64,000 nt of DNA from JAZKBN01 sp040388605 (GTDB lineage Bacteria; Bacteroidota; Bacteroidia; Cytophagales; Flexibacteraceae), in NCBI GenBank assembly GCA_040388605.1, contig JAZKBN010000005.1, forward strand, positions 1 to 64,000, in the 5' to 3' direction. Below the pieces are notes generated by a model. The model was not told the DNA's origin. It saw only the letters and a program-made list of their open reading frames with translations, and did no database searches. Of this stretch, positions 1 through 10,173 are shown one piece after another (position 1 is the first letter of the stretch; each line of letters opens with the position of its first letter). The position numbers were made by a program, and so were the translations under genes.

Positions 1-2970
1 TGCATCAAGGCTGCTTTCAATTAAAGTCCTGTATTTTGCTTCGCTTGCCAGTATAATACGGGCTGCATTTTCCTGGTCTGTAATATCCTGCGCTGTTCCA
101 AAAAGCCTTGTAACCTTGTTGTTAGAATCTTTTTCACCATAGCCATGTTCCAGTATTGCTTTTTTAGTTCCGTCTAATGTAGTTATGCCATATTTAATTC
201 TGAACGAAACGCCGTTTTCACGTGCGCAAGCTGAAGTTTTGAGCACCAATTCCCTGAATTGGGGATCGACCAATTCAACAAATGCGCTGTGCGACATATT
301 GAAATTCAACCTGTCGATACCAAATACATTATATAAATTATCTGACCAGTCTAGTTTGTCATTTATTAAATCGTAGTTCCATGAGCCCAGTTTTGCAAGT
401 TTTTGAGCCTCATCAAGGTGGGCTTTGCTTTGTATAATATCATTTTCAGCCTTAACCCTTTCTGTAATATTATTGTGCGCAATTACAACCAGGGGCTCAT
501 CAATTATAAATTTCTTTGCACGCATGCTAAACCATCGCTCTTCAGTAAGTGAGTGGCAGGGGTATTCATAGTAATATTCATTAACATCGTTTTCAAAAAC
601 GGCCTTAATACCGTTTTTAACTTCATTGGCAATTAATTCACCGGCTGAAGCAGAAGTTTCACATACGTCGAAATAATTACTCCCGGCACCGGTTTCCCGT
701 AAATCAGTTGCCCCGTTTTCAATTGAAAAGCTCTTCCATCTATCATTAACATTCCTGATTTTACCGGTATTGTCAATAACAGCAATATGAGATGCCAGGG
801 AATTCAGAATTCCTATATTGAATTGCTCACTCTTACTAAGCTGCAATTCTTTTTCCTTAATTTCGGTTATATCATGCACAATTCCATATAAGCAATCCGG
901 TATTCCGCTTGTGTTAAAATGGAATTTGAACCTTGCAAAAATGTATTTAATGGTTCCGTCTTTTAATAAAATACGGTGAGTCATTTTGGTTTCAGATAAT
1001 GTTCTCCTTGCCTTTTCAGATTCATCCATCACAAATTCCAGGTCTTCCGGGTGAATAAAGCTTTTCCAAATAGCAAACGACAGCTTATTTTCATGCGCCG
1101 GCAATCCATATATTCTACATGCTTCTTCAGACCATATAGCAACACCCGTTGCCAAATTTAATTCCCAGTTACCAAGGTGAGCAATCTCCTGCGCTTCCTT
1201 CAGTCGTTTTTCGCTCTGCTCTAACTCATTCTGTGTTTTGGTTCGTTCAGTAATGTTTCTTGAATGGCATGCAGTTCCTATAACCTTGTTGCCGCTTTTT
1301 ACCGGGTTAAACGAAATTTCATTAAACATTTCATCTGGCGCCAATAGACGCTCTATAACAGTAAAAGATTCGCCGGCAAAGGCCCTTTCGTAAAATTGCC
1401 TGTACCTGTCTGATTCCGGTTCATTAGCAGCCCCGGCAAGAACGCTTGTTCCCCTTTCAATTGGCCGGCCTGTAATCATTGTAATTAATTCATCGAAGGG
1501 TTGGTTAGCGCTTATTAGATTAAATGCTGTATCAACGCTCCACATCAGGTCTGTTGTATTATTAATCAGCGCATTCAGGTTATTGGTACTGAGTTCTTTT
1601 TCCTGCTCCAGCTGCAGGCGTTTGGTTACGTCCCTAAAATTGGAAACCATTGCATTTACGCCCGGCTCATGAAGCAGGTTAGTTATATTTCCCTCAGTCC
1701 ATATATAGTGGCCGTTTTTATGTTTTACTCTTTGCCTGATAAAAATTGTATTGTCAGGGGCGCTAAGCACGGCCTTTATATTTTTCAGCAGATTTTCAAA
1801 ATCATCGGGGTGTATAAAATCATTTAAGTCCCTTTTTTTATATTCTTCAATTGAATAGCCTAATACTACGGTTATAGACGGACTGCCATAGATTACATTG
1901 CCATCTGCATCGGAAAGCGTTTTCATATCAGGGCTTTTTTCAATAAGAGCCTTGAACCTGTTCTCATTCTTAATTACCTGCTCTTCCGCTTCTTTTTGCT
2001 TTCTGTCTTTTTCAAAAACTTCCAATGCAAAAGATATGTCGTCGGCCATTTCCTCCAACATTTTAATATCGTCTTCAAGCGCAAAATTTATCTCAGCAGA
2101 ATAGAGGTTAAAAGTTCCAATTATAATTCCTGCTTTTTTAATTGGCAGAACCATGCATGATTTAATGCCGTTTTCATGGCAAAAATGCAACCAGCCTTCA
2201 AGGGCTGGTTCTTCTTCCACGTTATTACAATTATAAAACGTTCCTGTTGAGAGCACTGAATCCTGCGGGCCGTTTTTAACATAAGTTTGCTCATGGAATT
2301 TAGAAAACAGATGCAACGGAATTCCGCATTGCTCAATCATGGAAATGGTATTACGGTCGGGGTTGAAAAGCCCTATCCATGCCATTTTAAAATTGCCGTA
2401 CTCAATGGCCAGCCTACAGGCATTTCTGAACAGGGCAGTTTCGTCTTTAACTCTTAAAATATCCTGGCTAACCTGGCTTATAAATGTAAGAAGCCTGTTA
2501 GCCATGCTTAATTTCTCTTCAGTCTCTTTGTATTTTGTGATATCCTTAACCAGGCTTATCATGGCAATCACTTCCCCGTTTTCATCTTTAATGGCAGAGT
2601 TGTTCCATTCGCACCAAATTACTTTGCCATGCTTGGTTTTGTTCCTGTTTTCTAAAGTGGTTTTATCTGTTAAACCGTTGAATAAATTGTATGCTATTTT
2701 AGTTACTGTGCTTAAATCATCATCGTAAATAAAGCTGCTTCCGATTGTCGGGTTCATTGATTTCATTTCTTCCTCCGTCCAGCCGAAAATTTCTTCAGCA
2801 TTCTTAGACCAGCTTTTAATGGTGCTGTTCATGTTCCACTCTACAAACGCAATGGAAGTAAGTTCAAGTGCCTTTTTAAATTCTTCTGCGGAAACAGCAG
2901 GTATTGACTTTAGCCTTGAGCTTAAAGATTGCTGAGGTTTATTTACTGTCGAATTATTACCTGGTTTCAT
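1..2970 (-). CDS. Multi-PAS/GAF sensor histidine kinase, C-terminal part outside window
   Basis: The reverse strand is open from an ATG at 2968-2970 to the left edge, giving about 990 residues without a stop. I read a PAS domain (about 25-145), a GAF-like domain (about 150-305) and then a series of PAS/PAC units (starting near 325, 445, 570, 695 and 820), with PAC-type ends such as 'RDVTKR', 'HDITEI' and 'AQDITD'. The last visible residues, 'AKYRTLIESSLDA', open another PAS domain. This architecture is typical of large cytoplasmic Bacteroidota hybrid or sensor kinases. The kinase core itself is not visible, so the enzymatic assignment is inferred. There is no signal peptide and no membrane segment at the N-terminus, which suggests a soluble sensor. 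Confidence 0.8.
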   Translation of the reverse strand, partial: MKPGNNSTVNKPQQSLSSRLKSIPAVSAEEFKKALELTSIAFVEWNMNSTIKSWSKNAEEIFGWTEEEMKSMNPTIGSSFIYDDDLSTVTKIAYNLFNGLTDKTTLENRNKTKHGKVIWCEWNNSAIKDENGEVIAMISLVKDITKYKETEEKLSMANRLLTFISQVSQDILRVKDETALFRNACRLAIEYGNFKMAWIGLFNPDRNTISMIEQCGIPLHLFSKFHEQTYVKNGPQDSVLSTGTFYNCNNVEEEPALEGWLHFCHENGIKSCMVLPIKKAGIIIGTFNLYSAEINFALEDDIKMLEEMADDISFALEVFEKDRKQKEAEEQVIKNENRFKALIEKSPDMKTLSDADGNVIYGSPSITVVLGYSIEEYKKRDLNDFIHPDDFENLLKNIKAVLSAPDNTIFIRQRVKHKNGHYIWTEGNITNLLHEPGVNAMVSNFRDVTKRLQLEQEKELSTNNLNALINNTTDLMWSVDTAFNLISANQPFDELITMITGRPIERGTSVLAGAANEPESDRYRQFYERAFAGESFTVIERLLAPDEMFNEISFNPVKSGNKVIGTACHSRNITERTKTQNELEQSEKRLKEAQEIAHLGNWELNLATGVAIWSEEACRIYGLPAHENKLSFAIWKSFIHPEDLEFVMDESEKARRTLSETKMTHRILLKDGTIKYIFARFKFHFNTSGIPDCLYGIVHDITEIKEKELQLSKSEQFNIGILNSLASHIAVIDNTGKIRNVNDRWKSFSIENGATDLRETGAGSNYFDVCETSASAGELIANEVKNGIKAVFENDVNEYYYEYPCHSLTEERWFSMRAKKFIIDEPLVVIAHNNITERVKAENDIIQSKAHLDEAQKLAKLGSWNYDLINDKLDWSDNLYNVFGIDRLNFNMSHSAFVELVDPQFRELVLKTSACARENGVSFRIKYGITTLDGTKKAILEHGYGEKDSNNKVTRLFGTAQDITDQENAARIILASEAKYRTLIESSLDA

Positions 2971-3020
2971 AAGATTTTTAGTTCTTGGCAATGTGGTTTT
3001 TTTTGGAGCCTACAGGGCTT

Positions 3021-3047
3021 ATTATCTGCCTGAATCGGGCAGATAAT
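3021..3047. promoter_or_regulatory. Perfect inverted repeat upstream of the PAS kinase gene
   Basis: Arms ATTATCTGCC (3021-3030) and GGCAGATAAT (3038-3047) form a 10-bp perfect inverted repeat with a 7-nt loop, 51-77 nt upstream of the PAS kinase start. It could be an operator or a leader hairpin. It is not followed by a T-run on the minus strand, so a simple terminator is less likely. Confidence 0.4.
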
Positions 3048-3287
3048 AATAATGTGTAAAAAATATACTGTTAAGTATTTTTAGTGTATCTGTTAGGCTT
3101 ATTGTTTGTACTAACTGATTTCGGCTATAAAATAGCACCATTGAAGATGCTTGCCTTTGTCTTGTGCAATTAAAGATAAAAAAATCTTCTAATTAGTATA
3201 TATTGTATCGAGATCTTACATGAGCAGATTTATTTTCCTTTTAGATTAAGGTGCAGCCCTAAACAGTTAGGCTTCCGTCTCAAAAAA

Positions 3288-3314
3288 AAAGGGAATGGCG
3301 GCGGCCATTCCCTT
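3288..3314 (-). terminator. Rho-independent terminator of the beta-helix gene
   Basis: AAAGGGAATGGC (3288-3299) pairs with GCCATTCCCTTT (3303-3314). On the minus strand the hairpin is followed by a T-run (the A-run at 3282-3290). It lies about 20 nt past the stop codon of the 3335-7246 gene. Confidence 0.85.
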
Positions 3315-3334
3315 TAAGTGCAAAGAATTGGTTT

Positions 3335-6300
3335 TTACCTGTCAAGCAGTATTCTTAAATTTTCGGCCAGGCCATCTTCGGTGCTCAGGTTAACTGCATA
3401 CACCCCTGGCACCAAGGAAGATGTATTTATTGGCTGACCACTGTAAATTCTGCTTTGCTGTACAATTTGACCTGCTGAATTATACATTATCATTTCAGCT
3501 GTTTTGCTGTTTCCAAAGCTGAAGGTAATAAAATCTCTTCCGGGATTAGGATAAACACCGGCATGAATGCCGTTGATGCCTTTTGCATTTACAACAATGG
3601 GTGCAAATGTTTCAGATTTACCATTTAAATCGAATTCTGTTAAGCGATAGTATTGTTTATCTGTTTCATTGCTCCATTTGTATGTATCTGAAAGATTGTA
3701 AACGCTTTGCTCATTGTTGAAACCTGCAGCAGCAACTTTTCCTACAGGTTGGTAGGTAATTCCGTCGGCGCTGCGTTCAACAAGGTATTCTTTGGAGTTT
3801 ATTTCCTGCGCAGTTACCCAGCTCAGCATAGTTCCTGAGTTAACCTGCCTGCCGCTGAAGGAAAGCAAAGTAACAGGCAGGGGAGAGAGCAGGCTGCCGG
3901 CTACTGCGAAGTTTGAAAACCCGCTCATTCCTGTGCGCCTGATTGAGCCGTCGCTTTGAATACCGGTTGAAGTGCCTTCAGGGTTTGAAATGCTTCCGTT
4001 CTGATACCAGGTTATACCCAGGGGGCTGTCTCGTTTTACTATGGAGTATGCTGCATTGCTGCTCATAAATGAAGGGTACATATCCATTTCATAGGTGGCA
4101 GAGCCTGCATCGGGTGTTACTTCCCACCATCCGCTGGTGAGCATGGTGGTAAACACCCCGCCTTGCTCGTTAAACGGAACGAGCGCACTTGGCAGCGGAT
4201 TTAATAATGGGTTGGTTCCGTTAAATGCAACTTTAATATTAGTTAGTCCGCCGGAAGTGCCTGACATATTAAGCGCCAGCAGCTGCTGCGCGCCAGATGA
4301 GCCTACCGGGAAGCTATATAGCTGGGCACTTGTAACATCGCGTTTCAGGTAGCCGTTTATAAGCCTTCCGGTTGTTCCGTAATCCACAGATGCAGGAGCG
4401 CTGTTGGTTATGTATAATGTGAAACCGTTTGCATCAAGGGGGCCTTCCTGCAGGTCAAGCAAATCGCTTACTTCAAGGTCTGCCGGCAGAACAGCGCCAT
4501 TGGGCCTGTTAATTGTAAGTCTTTGTAAACCATTTGAAATTGTAGGTAGCTGCAAAGCTAAGTCTGCCCCGAACCCGAAGATTCTCAGCTTTCCGGTTCC
4601 GCTGCCGTTAATGGTACCAGTGCCTGTAATTGTACCCCCGCTTATAGCAACATTGCCCACCGTTAAAGTGCTTGTATCAAGCGTAAGCGTATGTGTAGAC
4701 AATGCAAGTGTACCCAACACAGTGCTTGTATTTGTAAGCGTGGTGTTTTGTGTAATGTTGAGGTTGGTAAGAACGCCCCCCGGGTAATAGCTTATTGAGG
4801 CGCTGTTGAGCGTTAATGTAGTTCCGGAAATTGAGCTGCCCCCGGTTAAAGTTCCGTTGAGCGTAAGCGTATTGCCGGTTCCGGTGTTTATTGGGCCGTT
4901 GGTTATATCCAAATCACCGTTTACCTGTGTATTGTTGCTTAAGGTAACTCCCAAAGGATTATTAACAGTAAGGTTATTAACAATTGCAGGTACACCGGCA
5001 CCGCATGTTTGTGTACTTGTTGAATTAAAAATGAAATTTCCGGAATTGTGCCCGCCTGTTCCGTTAAAGTTACGGATTGTAGCCTGAACTGCACCGGTAG
5101 GACCAACAGATGTAATACCATTCACGTTTGCAGTAATTAAGGTTGAATTAGCATTCAGGGTAAATGTACCTGTGGTAATAAGTGCATAAGCACTCAAATC
5201 TATGGTTCCTGAAACGGTAAAGTTTGAATTTTGGGTTACGTTGCCGCCGTTAATAATCAAGCTTTTGCCTGTGCCAACAGATATTGCATCAATATCTGAG
5301 TAGGTTCCTGTCCAAACATTTACAACACTGTTGCCGCTTAATGCCTGGGCCTCGGCAATGCGACCTGATGCTGCAAATTGTGAATTAGATGCAGTTACAT
5401 GCAATGTTGTATAATCGGGCTGAAAGCCGGGAGTTATTAAATCGGCATCAATCCCGCTTTCGAGCCATGGTGTAATATCTATGGGAACTGCGCCGGCGAA
5501 TATTTTACCTGCAACACCGGTTGCTGTAGTAGTACCGTAATAGTTGCGCGATGCATCTGTATTACCGGTTCCGGCCGATACGGTGTTTATAACAAGGTCA
5601 TTGGTTACAAATGAATTGTCGTTACAGTTAAAGGTTATATTTAGGCCAAGGCCTGCAGTGCCGCCGCTGTAATCGCGCCAAATGCTCTGGGTGGTGCTTA
5701 TAATTCGTATGATAGAATTATTTGCGAAGTTAACCGTAGTGTTATTGGTTTTCTTCCTGAGAATAAGGTCGAAATTGGCGTTTTCTGAAAAGGTGTTTTG
5801 ATTGATGCTCATGTTACCGCAACCAAAAATATTGATACCCCTGTTCAGGCTGTTGCTTATTGTATTGGCAGTTACCGTTGCGGTAACATTGCTTCCGCCG
5901 GCGCCCAGGAAATAAAGGGCTGCATTATCAGAAACGGCATCTATATTTTGTGTTTTATCTATCAGGCAGTTTTTAATTGTAACATCAGTAATTTGGCCCA
6001 GGTTACCTGTACCGTCAGACATTACAGCGTATTTCTGTGAATTGTTAATGGTTACACCATCAATTACAAAATACGTTGCTGCGCTTGCGGCTATGAATGT
6101 TGGACTTACACATGCAACAAGGTTTGCTATATAGTTATTGGTGAGGTTAATGCCAACGTAGCAGGCATCTGTGGTAACGCCTGATGCGCCGCCTATTGCA
6201 CCGCCCGATATACTTACTGCATTTACCCCGCTTCCATAACAGCCTGAGGCATTAACACCGTATAATGCTTTTGTAATATAGTTACCGGTTAAAGCTACTG

Positions 6301-7246
6301 AAGCGCCTGCACTTACATTTACAATTGTAAAACCAATGATGTAGCCTGATGCTGAATAACGGGTAATGGTATTGTCGTCGGCAGTAATTGCAGCGCCATT
6401 ATCAATAGCAAAGAGGAATATACCTGTGCCGAAACGTATAAGGTTACTCCCGCATACATCAGTATAAGAATTTACGCTTATGGAATTTGACGCTATAAGG
6501 GAGCTGCCTGAAAGGCCGGTTCCGCCCATGCTTTTGGCAAATACACCGCCATAGCAATTGCTGATTGTATTATTGGTAACATCGGCATAGCAGCTGTTAC
6601 GCATTGAAACAGCAAAGCCGGTACTTACATAAGAGCCTGAAGTTGTTGCAAAAGCTGCAGGGGCATTTACTATATTAATTACAAGGTTATTGCTAACATT
6701 GTTTGAGGCTGTTGCAGCAGGTATTCCGCTGTTGTCTAACACAATGCCGTTGTTTTGCATGCCTGTAATAATATTGTTCAATACCTGGATACCGTTTACA
6801 TTAACGTATGTCGATGTGTTTGCATCGGTTGACCAAGTTGCAATACCTGAACCGGAGCTTATTACATTGCCGTCAAGCTTAAAGCCATCTATAGTTATGT
6901 TATTGGTGCTGATACCAATTACAGACCCGGTGCTGCTGCCCGATGAGCGGGTAATTACAGCTTCGGTTACACGTGTGTCGCTGCCGTTTATGCCGGTATT
7001 CGGGCCGGTAAGTACAATTGATTTAGAAATCATGACCGGGCCTTCAGCATAGGTGCCGGCAGCCACAATTATATCATCTCCCGATGCTGCAGCTACAGAG
7101 ATGGCATGAGTTATAGTTTGAAAGGGGCTTCCTGCTGTGGTTCCGGTGTTGGCATTGCTGCCGGTGGAGTTGTTTACGTACCAAGTGGTTGCAAATGAAT
7201 TAATGCAGGTAAACAGTGCGATAATAGTAGTTATAATTGTTTTCAT
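3335..7246 (-). CDS. Secreted right-handed beta-helix protein with T9SS C-terminal domain
   Basis: About 1303 residues. I place the start at the ATG at 7244-7246 because it begins a clear signal peptide (MKTIITTIIALFTCINSFA); an in-frame ATG 14 codons upstream would put 14 extra residues before it. The first 600 residues show the Asn/Gly/Thr-rich pattern of parallel beta-helix proteins ('TWYVNNSTGSNANTGTTAGS', many 'NNTI' and 'GNNSI' turns). These are found in pectate-lyase/NosD-like surface proteins. The middle is a Thr/Ser/Asn-rich repeat region. The last roughly 75 residues ('VYPNPGRDFITF' to the end) match the T9SS sorting domain, so export across the outer membrane is expected. No catalytic residues can be named; an adhesin or polysaccharide-binding role is a guess. 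It is monocistronic with its own terminator. Confidence 0.85.
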   Translation of the reverse strand: MKTIITTIIALFTCINSFATTWYVNNSTGSNANTGTTAGSPFQTITHAISVAAASGDDIIVAAGTYAEGPVMISKSIVLTGPNTGINGSDTRVTEAVITRSSGSSTGSVIGISTNNITIDGFKLDGNVISSGSGIATWSTDANTSTYVNVNGIQVLNNIITGMQNNGIVLDNSGIPAATASNNVSNNLVINIVNAPAAFATTSGSYVSTGFAVSMRNSCYADVTNNTISNCYGGVFAKSMGGTGLSGSSLIASNSISVNSYTDVCGSNLIRFGTGIFLFAIDNGAAITADDNTITRYSASGYIIGFTIVNVSAGASVALTGNYITKALYGVNASGCYGSGVNAVSISGGAIGGASGVTTDACYVGINLTNNYIANLVACVSPTFIAASAATYFVIDGVTINNSQKYAVMSDGTGNLGQITDVTIKNCLIDKTQNIDAVSDNAALYFLGAGGSNVTATVTANTISNSLNRGINIFGCGNMSINQNTFSENANFDLILRKKTNNTTVNFANNSIIRIISTTQSIWRDYSGGTAGLGLNITFNCNDNSFVTNDLVINTVSAGTGNTDASRNYYGTTTATGVAGKIFAGAVPIDITPWLESGIDADLITPGFQPDYTTLHVTASNSQFAASGRIAEAQALSGNSVVNVWTGTYSDIDAISVGTGKSLIINGGNVTQNSNFTVSGTIDLSAYALITTGTFTLNANSTLITANVNGITSVGPTGAVQATIRNFNGTGGHNSGNFIFNSTSTQTCGAGVPAIVNNLTVNNPLGVTLSNNTQVNGDLDITNGPINTGTGNTLTLNGTLTGGSSISGTTLTLNSASISYYPGGVLTNLNITQNTTLTNTSTVLGTLALSTHTLTLDTSTLTVGNVAISGGTITGTGTINGSGTGKLRIFGFGADLALQLPTISNGLQRLTINRPNGAVLPADLEVSDLLDLQEGPLDANGFTLYITNSAPASVDYGTTGRLINGYLKRDVTSAQLYSFPVGSSGAQQLLALNMSGTSGGLTNIKVAFNGTNPLLNPLPSALVPFNEQGGVFTTMLTSGWWEVTPDAGSATYEMDMYPSFMSSNAAYSIVKRDSPLGITWYQNGSISNPEGTSTGIQSDGSIRRTGMSGFSNFAVAGSLLSPLPVTLLSFSGRQVNSGTMLSWVTAQEINSKEYLVERSADGITYQPVGKVAAAGFNNEQSVYNLSDTYKWSNETDKQYYRLTEFDLNGKSETFAPIVVNAKGINGIHAGVYPNPGRDFITFSFGNSKTAEMIMYNSAGQIVQQSRIYSGQPINTSSLVPGVYAVNLSTEDGLAENLRILLDR

Positions 7247-8188
7247 AGCCGGTAGAAGTGTTTGTAAATCCAATTCCCCGAATATCAATGCTTACCTGCC
7301 GACATTGCTGTAACCTGCTTTCAGAGATCAACAGCCTGGTATTGCCTGCAATTAAATTCATTGTATAAGGTGCAGAATAGGTAATAGCTTATGTGTTCCT
7401 AAATAGTGTATAGCAGAATACTTATGTGTTATCTTAAGTATTCCGGATGGTATTTTTACCCGGAAAATGAATCACATGCTAATATTCGCATGCCCGTGTT
7501 ATAAATTGAAAATCTAAAAGAGTGCCAAAATGAATACCTAATGCCCACCAAAATTTGGTGTAATATTCAATTGTTTTATATTACATTATTTATTTAAAAT
7601 GATGGTCTGTTGATTTGTAAATGTCTCATTTGCAGGCAGGAAGAATTTGATTGTGGTATTTGCTCCACTTTTATTAATGCTGTACATGCATGAGCATTCA
7701 CCCTGATTTCAATAAACCGGGATTCATTGAAATGGAATTCAAAAGACGAATTGGGGTTATTTAATTGTTATAATTTTGTTTTGCGTTGAAAAAATGCAAT
7801 GGTATTGGTTTATGTATATTTATTGGCTTTTATTTTAAATTCACATTACCTTAATAACGTACGTGCGTTTTGTAGTTTAAGAATACAGTAATGATTTTAT
7901 TCACTTTTTTTATTAATGGTTTTATAGAATAATAGCCAATAAAGGGGTTTAAACTGCCCCAATATTCTCGGTATAGGTCTTATAAATGCTGATTGTGTGA
8001 AAAGGTTAATTCAGAATGCTTTAAATGTAATTTGAGCACTCGTATAGCCGGATGAAAATTCTCGGGGGGAGGCAGACAATGCTTTGAACAATATTATTAA
8101 AAAGTTGTTCAATAAAATATTTCCCCTGATATTTGCCCCTCATATATTATTATGCAGGTATTTATTAACCTGTAAATATCCATATTCA
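7247..8188. other. Intergenic region between divergent beta-helix and TetR genes
   Basis: About 940 bp of AT-rich DNA with no convincing gene. It must hold the divergent promoters. I see a direct repeat of CTTATGTGTT at 7388-7397 and 7421-7430, 33 bp apart, nearer the beta-helix gene. An in-frame extension of the TetR gene back to 8084 exists but reads as unlike a TetR N-terminus. Confidence 0.4.
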
Positions 8189-8809
8189 ATGACCGGGCAA
8201 ACCATAGATACCTCCACAGAAGATAAAATTAAAGAAGCTGCGCGGCAGGTTTTTACCCGTAAGGGCTATGAAGCCACCAAAATGCGCGATATAGCCGCCG
8301 AAGCCGATATTAACCTTTCGCTCATTAATTATTACTTCCGCAGCAAAGAAAGGCTCTTCAGGCTTATTATGGAGGAAACCACCGATAAGCTGCTCGCAGG
8401 TCTCAGGCTCTTGCTGAACAACCCTGAGCTTAGCCTCATTCAGAAGGTTGAAAAAATTGCTGACCACTATATTACCCTGCTCTTAGAGCATCCTAACCTG
8501 CCGGCCTTCATACTCAAAGAGATTTTGAGCAACGCCGAAGGTTTTATAGCGTCTGCCGGACCCAAACAGGTCATTTTTGAATCGCACATGGTTCAGCAAA
8601 TGATTGCGCTTGGCGCTGAAGGTAAAATTGCTTTCAATCCCATCCATATTTTCATGAACACATTGGGTATGATAGTATTCCCCTTTATAGCCCGACCCGT
8701 GATTCTGAAAGCGGGGGCCCCGCTTATAAACGAGGATGGCTTTAAGAACCTGATGCTGGAGCGCAAAAAGCTTATACCCATTTGGGTAGCCGGTATGGCC
8801 GGGCTTTAA
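8189..8809 (+). CDS. TetR/AcrR-family transcriptional regulator
   Basis: 206 residues from the ATG at 8189. The N-terminal helix-turn-helix is classic TetR: 'IKEAARQVFTRKGYEATKMR' followed by 'ADINLSLINYYFRSKERLF'. The C-terminal ligand-binding half is variable, as expected. An in-frame start at 8084 would add 35 hydrophobic, poorly TetR-like residues, so I prefer 8189. It lies 69 bp upstream of a TolC/HlyD/ABC efflux operon on the same strand and most likely is its local repressor, responding to a small molecule the pump exports. Confidence 0.9.
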   Translation: MTGQTIDTSTEDKIKEAARQVFTRKGYEATKMRDIAAEADINLSLINYYFRSKERLFRLIMEETTDKLLAGLRLLLNNPELSLIQKVEKIADHYITLLLEHPNLPAFILKEILSNAEGFIASAGPKQVIFESHMVQQMIALGAEGKIAFNPIHIFMNTLGMIVFPFIARPVILKAGAPLINEDGFKNLMLERKKLIPIWVAGMAGL

Positions 8810-8878
8810 AAAATTTGCCCAAATATTGAACAGCTATTCAAAACAGGAAAATCAATCAAAATTTCAAACAATGCATAT

Positions 8879-10147
8879 ATGAAAAATTTATGGCTCACAG
8901 CCGTTTTAATATGCGTTTCGGGCATTTGCATGGCGCAGCTGAAGCAACTGAGCCTTTCGGAATGCCACAGCCTTGCCGAAGAAAACTACCCCCTTGTAAA
9001 GCAGCATGATTTAATAGCAAAGGCCGGCGCATTTAATATTTCGAATGCAGCTAAGCTGTATTTGCCGCAGGTATCGTTTTCGGGGCAGGCAACTTATCAA
9101 AGCCAGACGGTAAATTTTGCCGAGGCTGTAGGCGGCAAATTGCCTTTTTCCATTCCGGCCCTTTCAAAAGACCAGTACAAGGTGCAGGGCGAAATAAGCC
9201 AGCTTATTTATGACGGGGGCACAGGCGCTAATATCAGGAATAATGCAGCTATGAATACGGCTGTGCAGCAGCAAAACCTGAAGGTGAGCCTGTATGCCCT
9301 GCACGAGCGAATAAACCAGCTTTACTTTTCAATTCTGCTGCTTACACAGCAGCAGGTTCAGAACAATTTACGCAAGGCCGATTTGCAAAACCTAATCGGC
9401 AAGGCGTCTGCGGCTTTACAGAACGGCACTGCCTTCCGCAGCCAGGTAAACGAGCTTAAGGCCGAGCTCAGCAATGCTGAATTAACGGGCATCGAATTCA
9501 GGGAAAGCAAATTGGCCTACCTGCAAATGCTGGGTGTTTTCATTAATAAACCCCTTGACGAAAGTACTGATTTACAAGTTCCTGCTGATTTTAGTGCCCT
9601 TGCGCAAAATGCCCGTCCCGAGCTCAAATTATTCGAGCTCCGCAGGCAGGCCATTGATTTGCAGGAAAAGCAGCTGAGCACCGATTATACCCCCAAGCTC
9701 TCGGCCTTTTTCCAGGGCGCTTATGGCAGGCCTACGCTTAACTTTATCAGCAACGAATTCGGGTTTTGGTATTTGGGCGGCCTGCGGTTCAGCTGGAATA
9801 TAGGCAGCCTGTACACCCTTCAAAACAACCGCAGCCTGCTGGGCATTAACAGGCAGGCCATAGATGTTGAAAAGGAAGTATTCCTCTTTAACTCCAAGCT
9901 TAACCTTGAGCAGGAAAATGCCGAGGTGAGAAAATACCGCGCTATGCTTGTCCAGGCAGATTCAGGGCTGGCATACCGCATCAGCGTAAAAAAAGCGGCC
10001 GAGGCCCAGCTCGCCAACGGGGTTATTACCACCCATGAATTTATAAGTAAGCTGAACGCTGAAAACCTTGCCCGACAGGCGCTTATAGTTAACAGAATAC
10101 AATTGCTGCGTGCACAATACAGCATTAAAAACACCCTGGGCATTTAA
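8879..10147 (+). CDS. TolC-like outer membrane efflux protein
   Basis: 422 residues with an N-terminal signal peptide (MKNLWLTAVLICVSGICMAQ). Two long alpha-helical hairpin regions with Gln/Leu/Asn-rich heptads are typical of the outer membrane efflux family. 'SLSECHSLAEENYPLVKQHD' near the N-terminus is the common opening helix. The product should form the trimeric outer-membrane channel of a tripartite ABC exporter. The next gene follows by 26 nt, so the two are probably co-transcribed. Confidence 0.9.
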   Translation: MKNLWLTAVLICVSGICMAQLKQLSLSECHSLAEENYPLVKQHDLIAKAGAFNISNAAKLYLPQVSFSGQATYQSQTVNFAEAVGGKLPFSIPALSKDQYKVQGEISQLIYDGGTGANIRNNAAMNTAVQQQNLKVSLYALHERINQLYFSILLLTQQQVQNNLRKADLQNLIGKASAALQNGTAFRSQVNELKAELSNAELTGIEFRESKLAYLQMLGVFINKPLDESTDLQVPADFSALAQNARPELKLFELRRQAIDLQEKQLSTDYTPKLSAFFQGAYGRPTLNFISNEFGFWYLGGLRFSWNIGSLYTLQNNRSLLGINRQAIDVEKEVFLFNSKLNLEQENAEVRKYRAMLVQADSGLAYRISVKKAAEAQLANGVITTHEFISKLNAENLARQALIVNRIQLLRAQYSIKNTLGI

Positions 10148-10173
10148 GCCGATTAAATATTACCATAGCTTAT

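Noticed and set aside
185..2728. Short frames on both strands within the PAS kinase region
   Set aside because: The minus-strand frame is continuously open from 2970 to the window edge with clear PAS/GAF domains; the others are shadows.
4095..7052. Several plus-strand open frames opposite the beta-helix gene
   Set aside because: They mirror the repetitive Thr/Val/Gly codons of the minus-strand gene and have no start context or domains.
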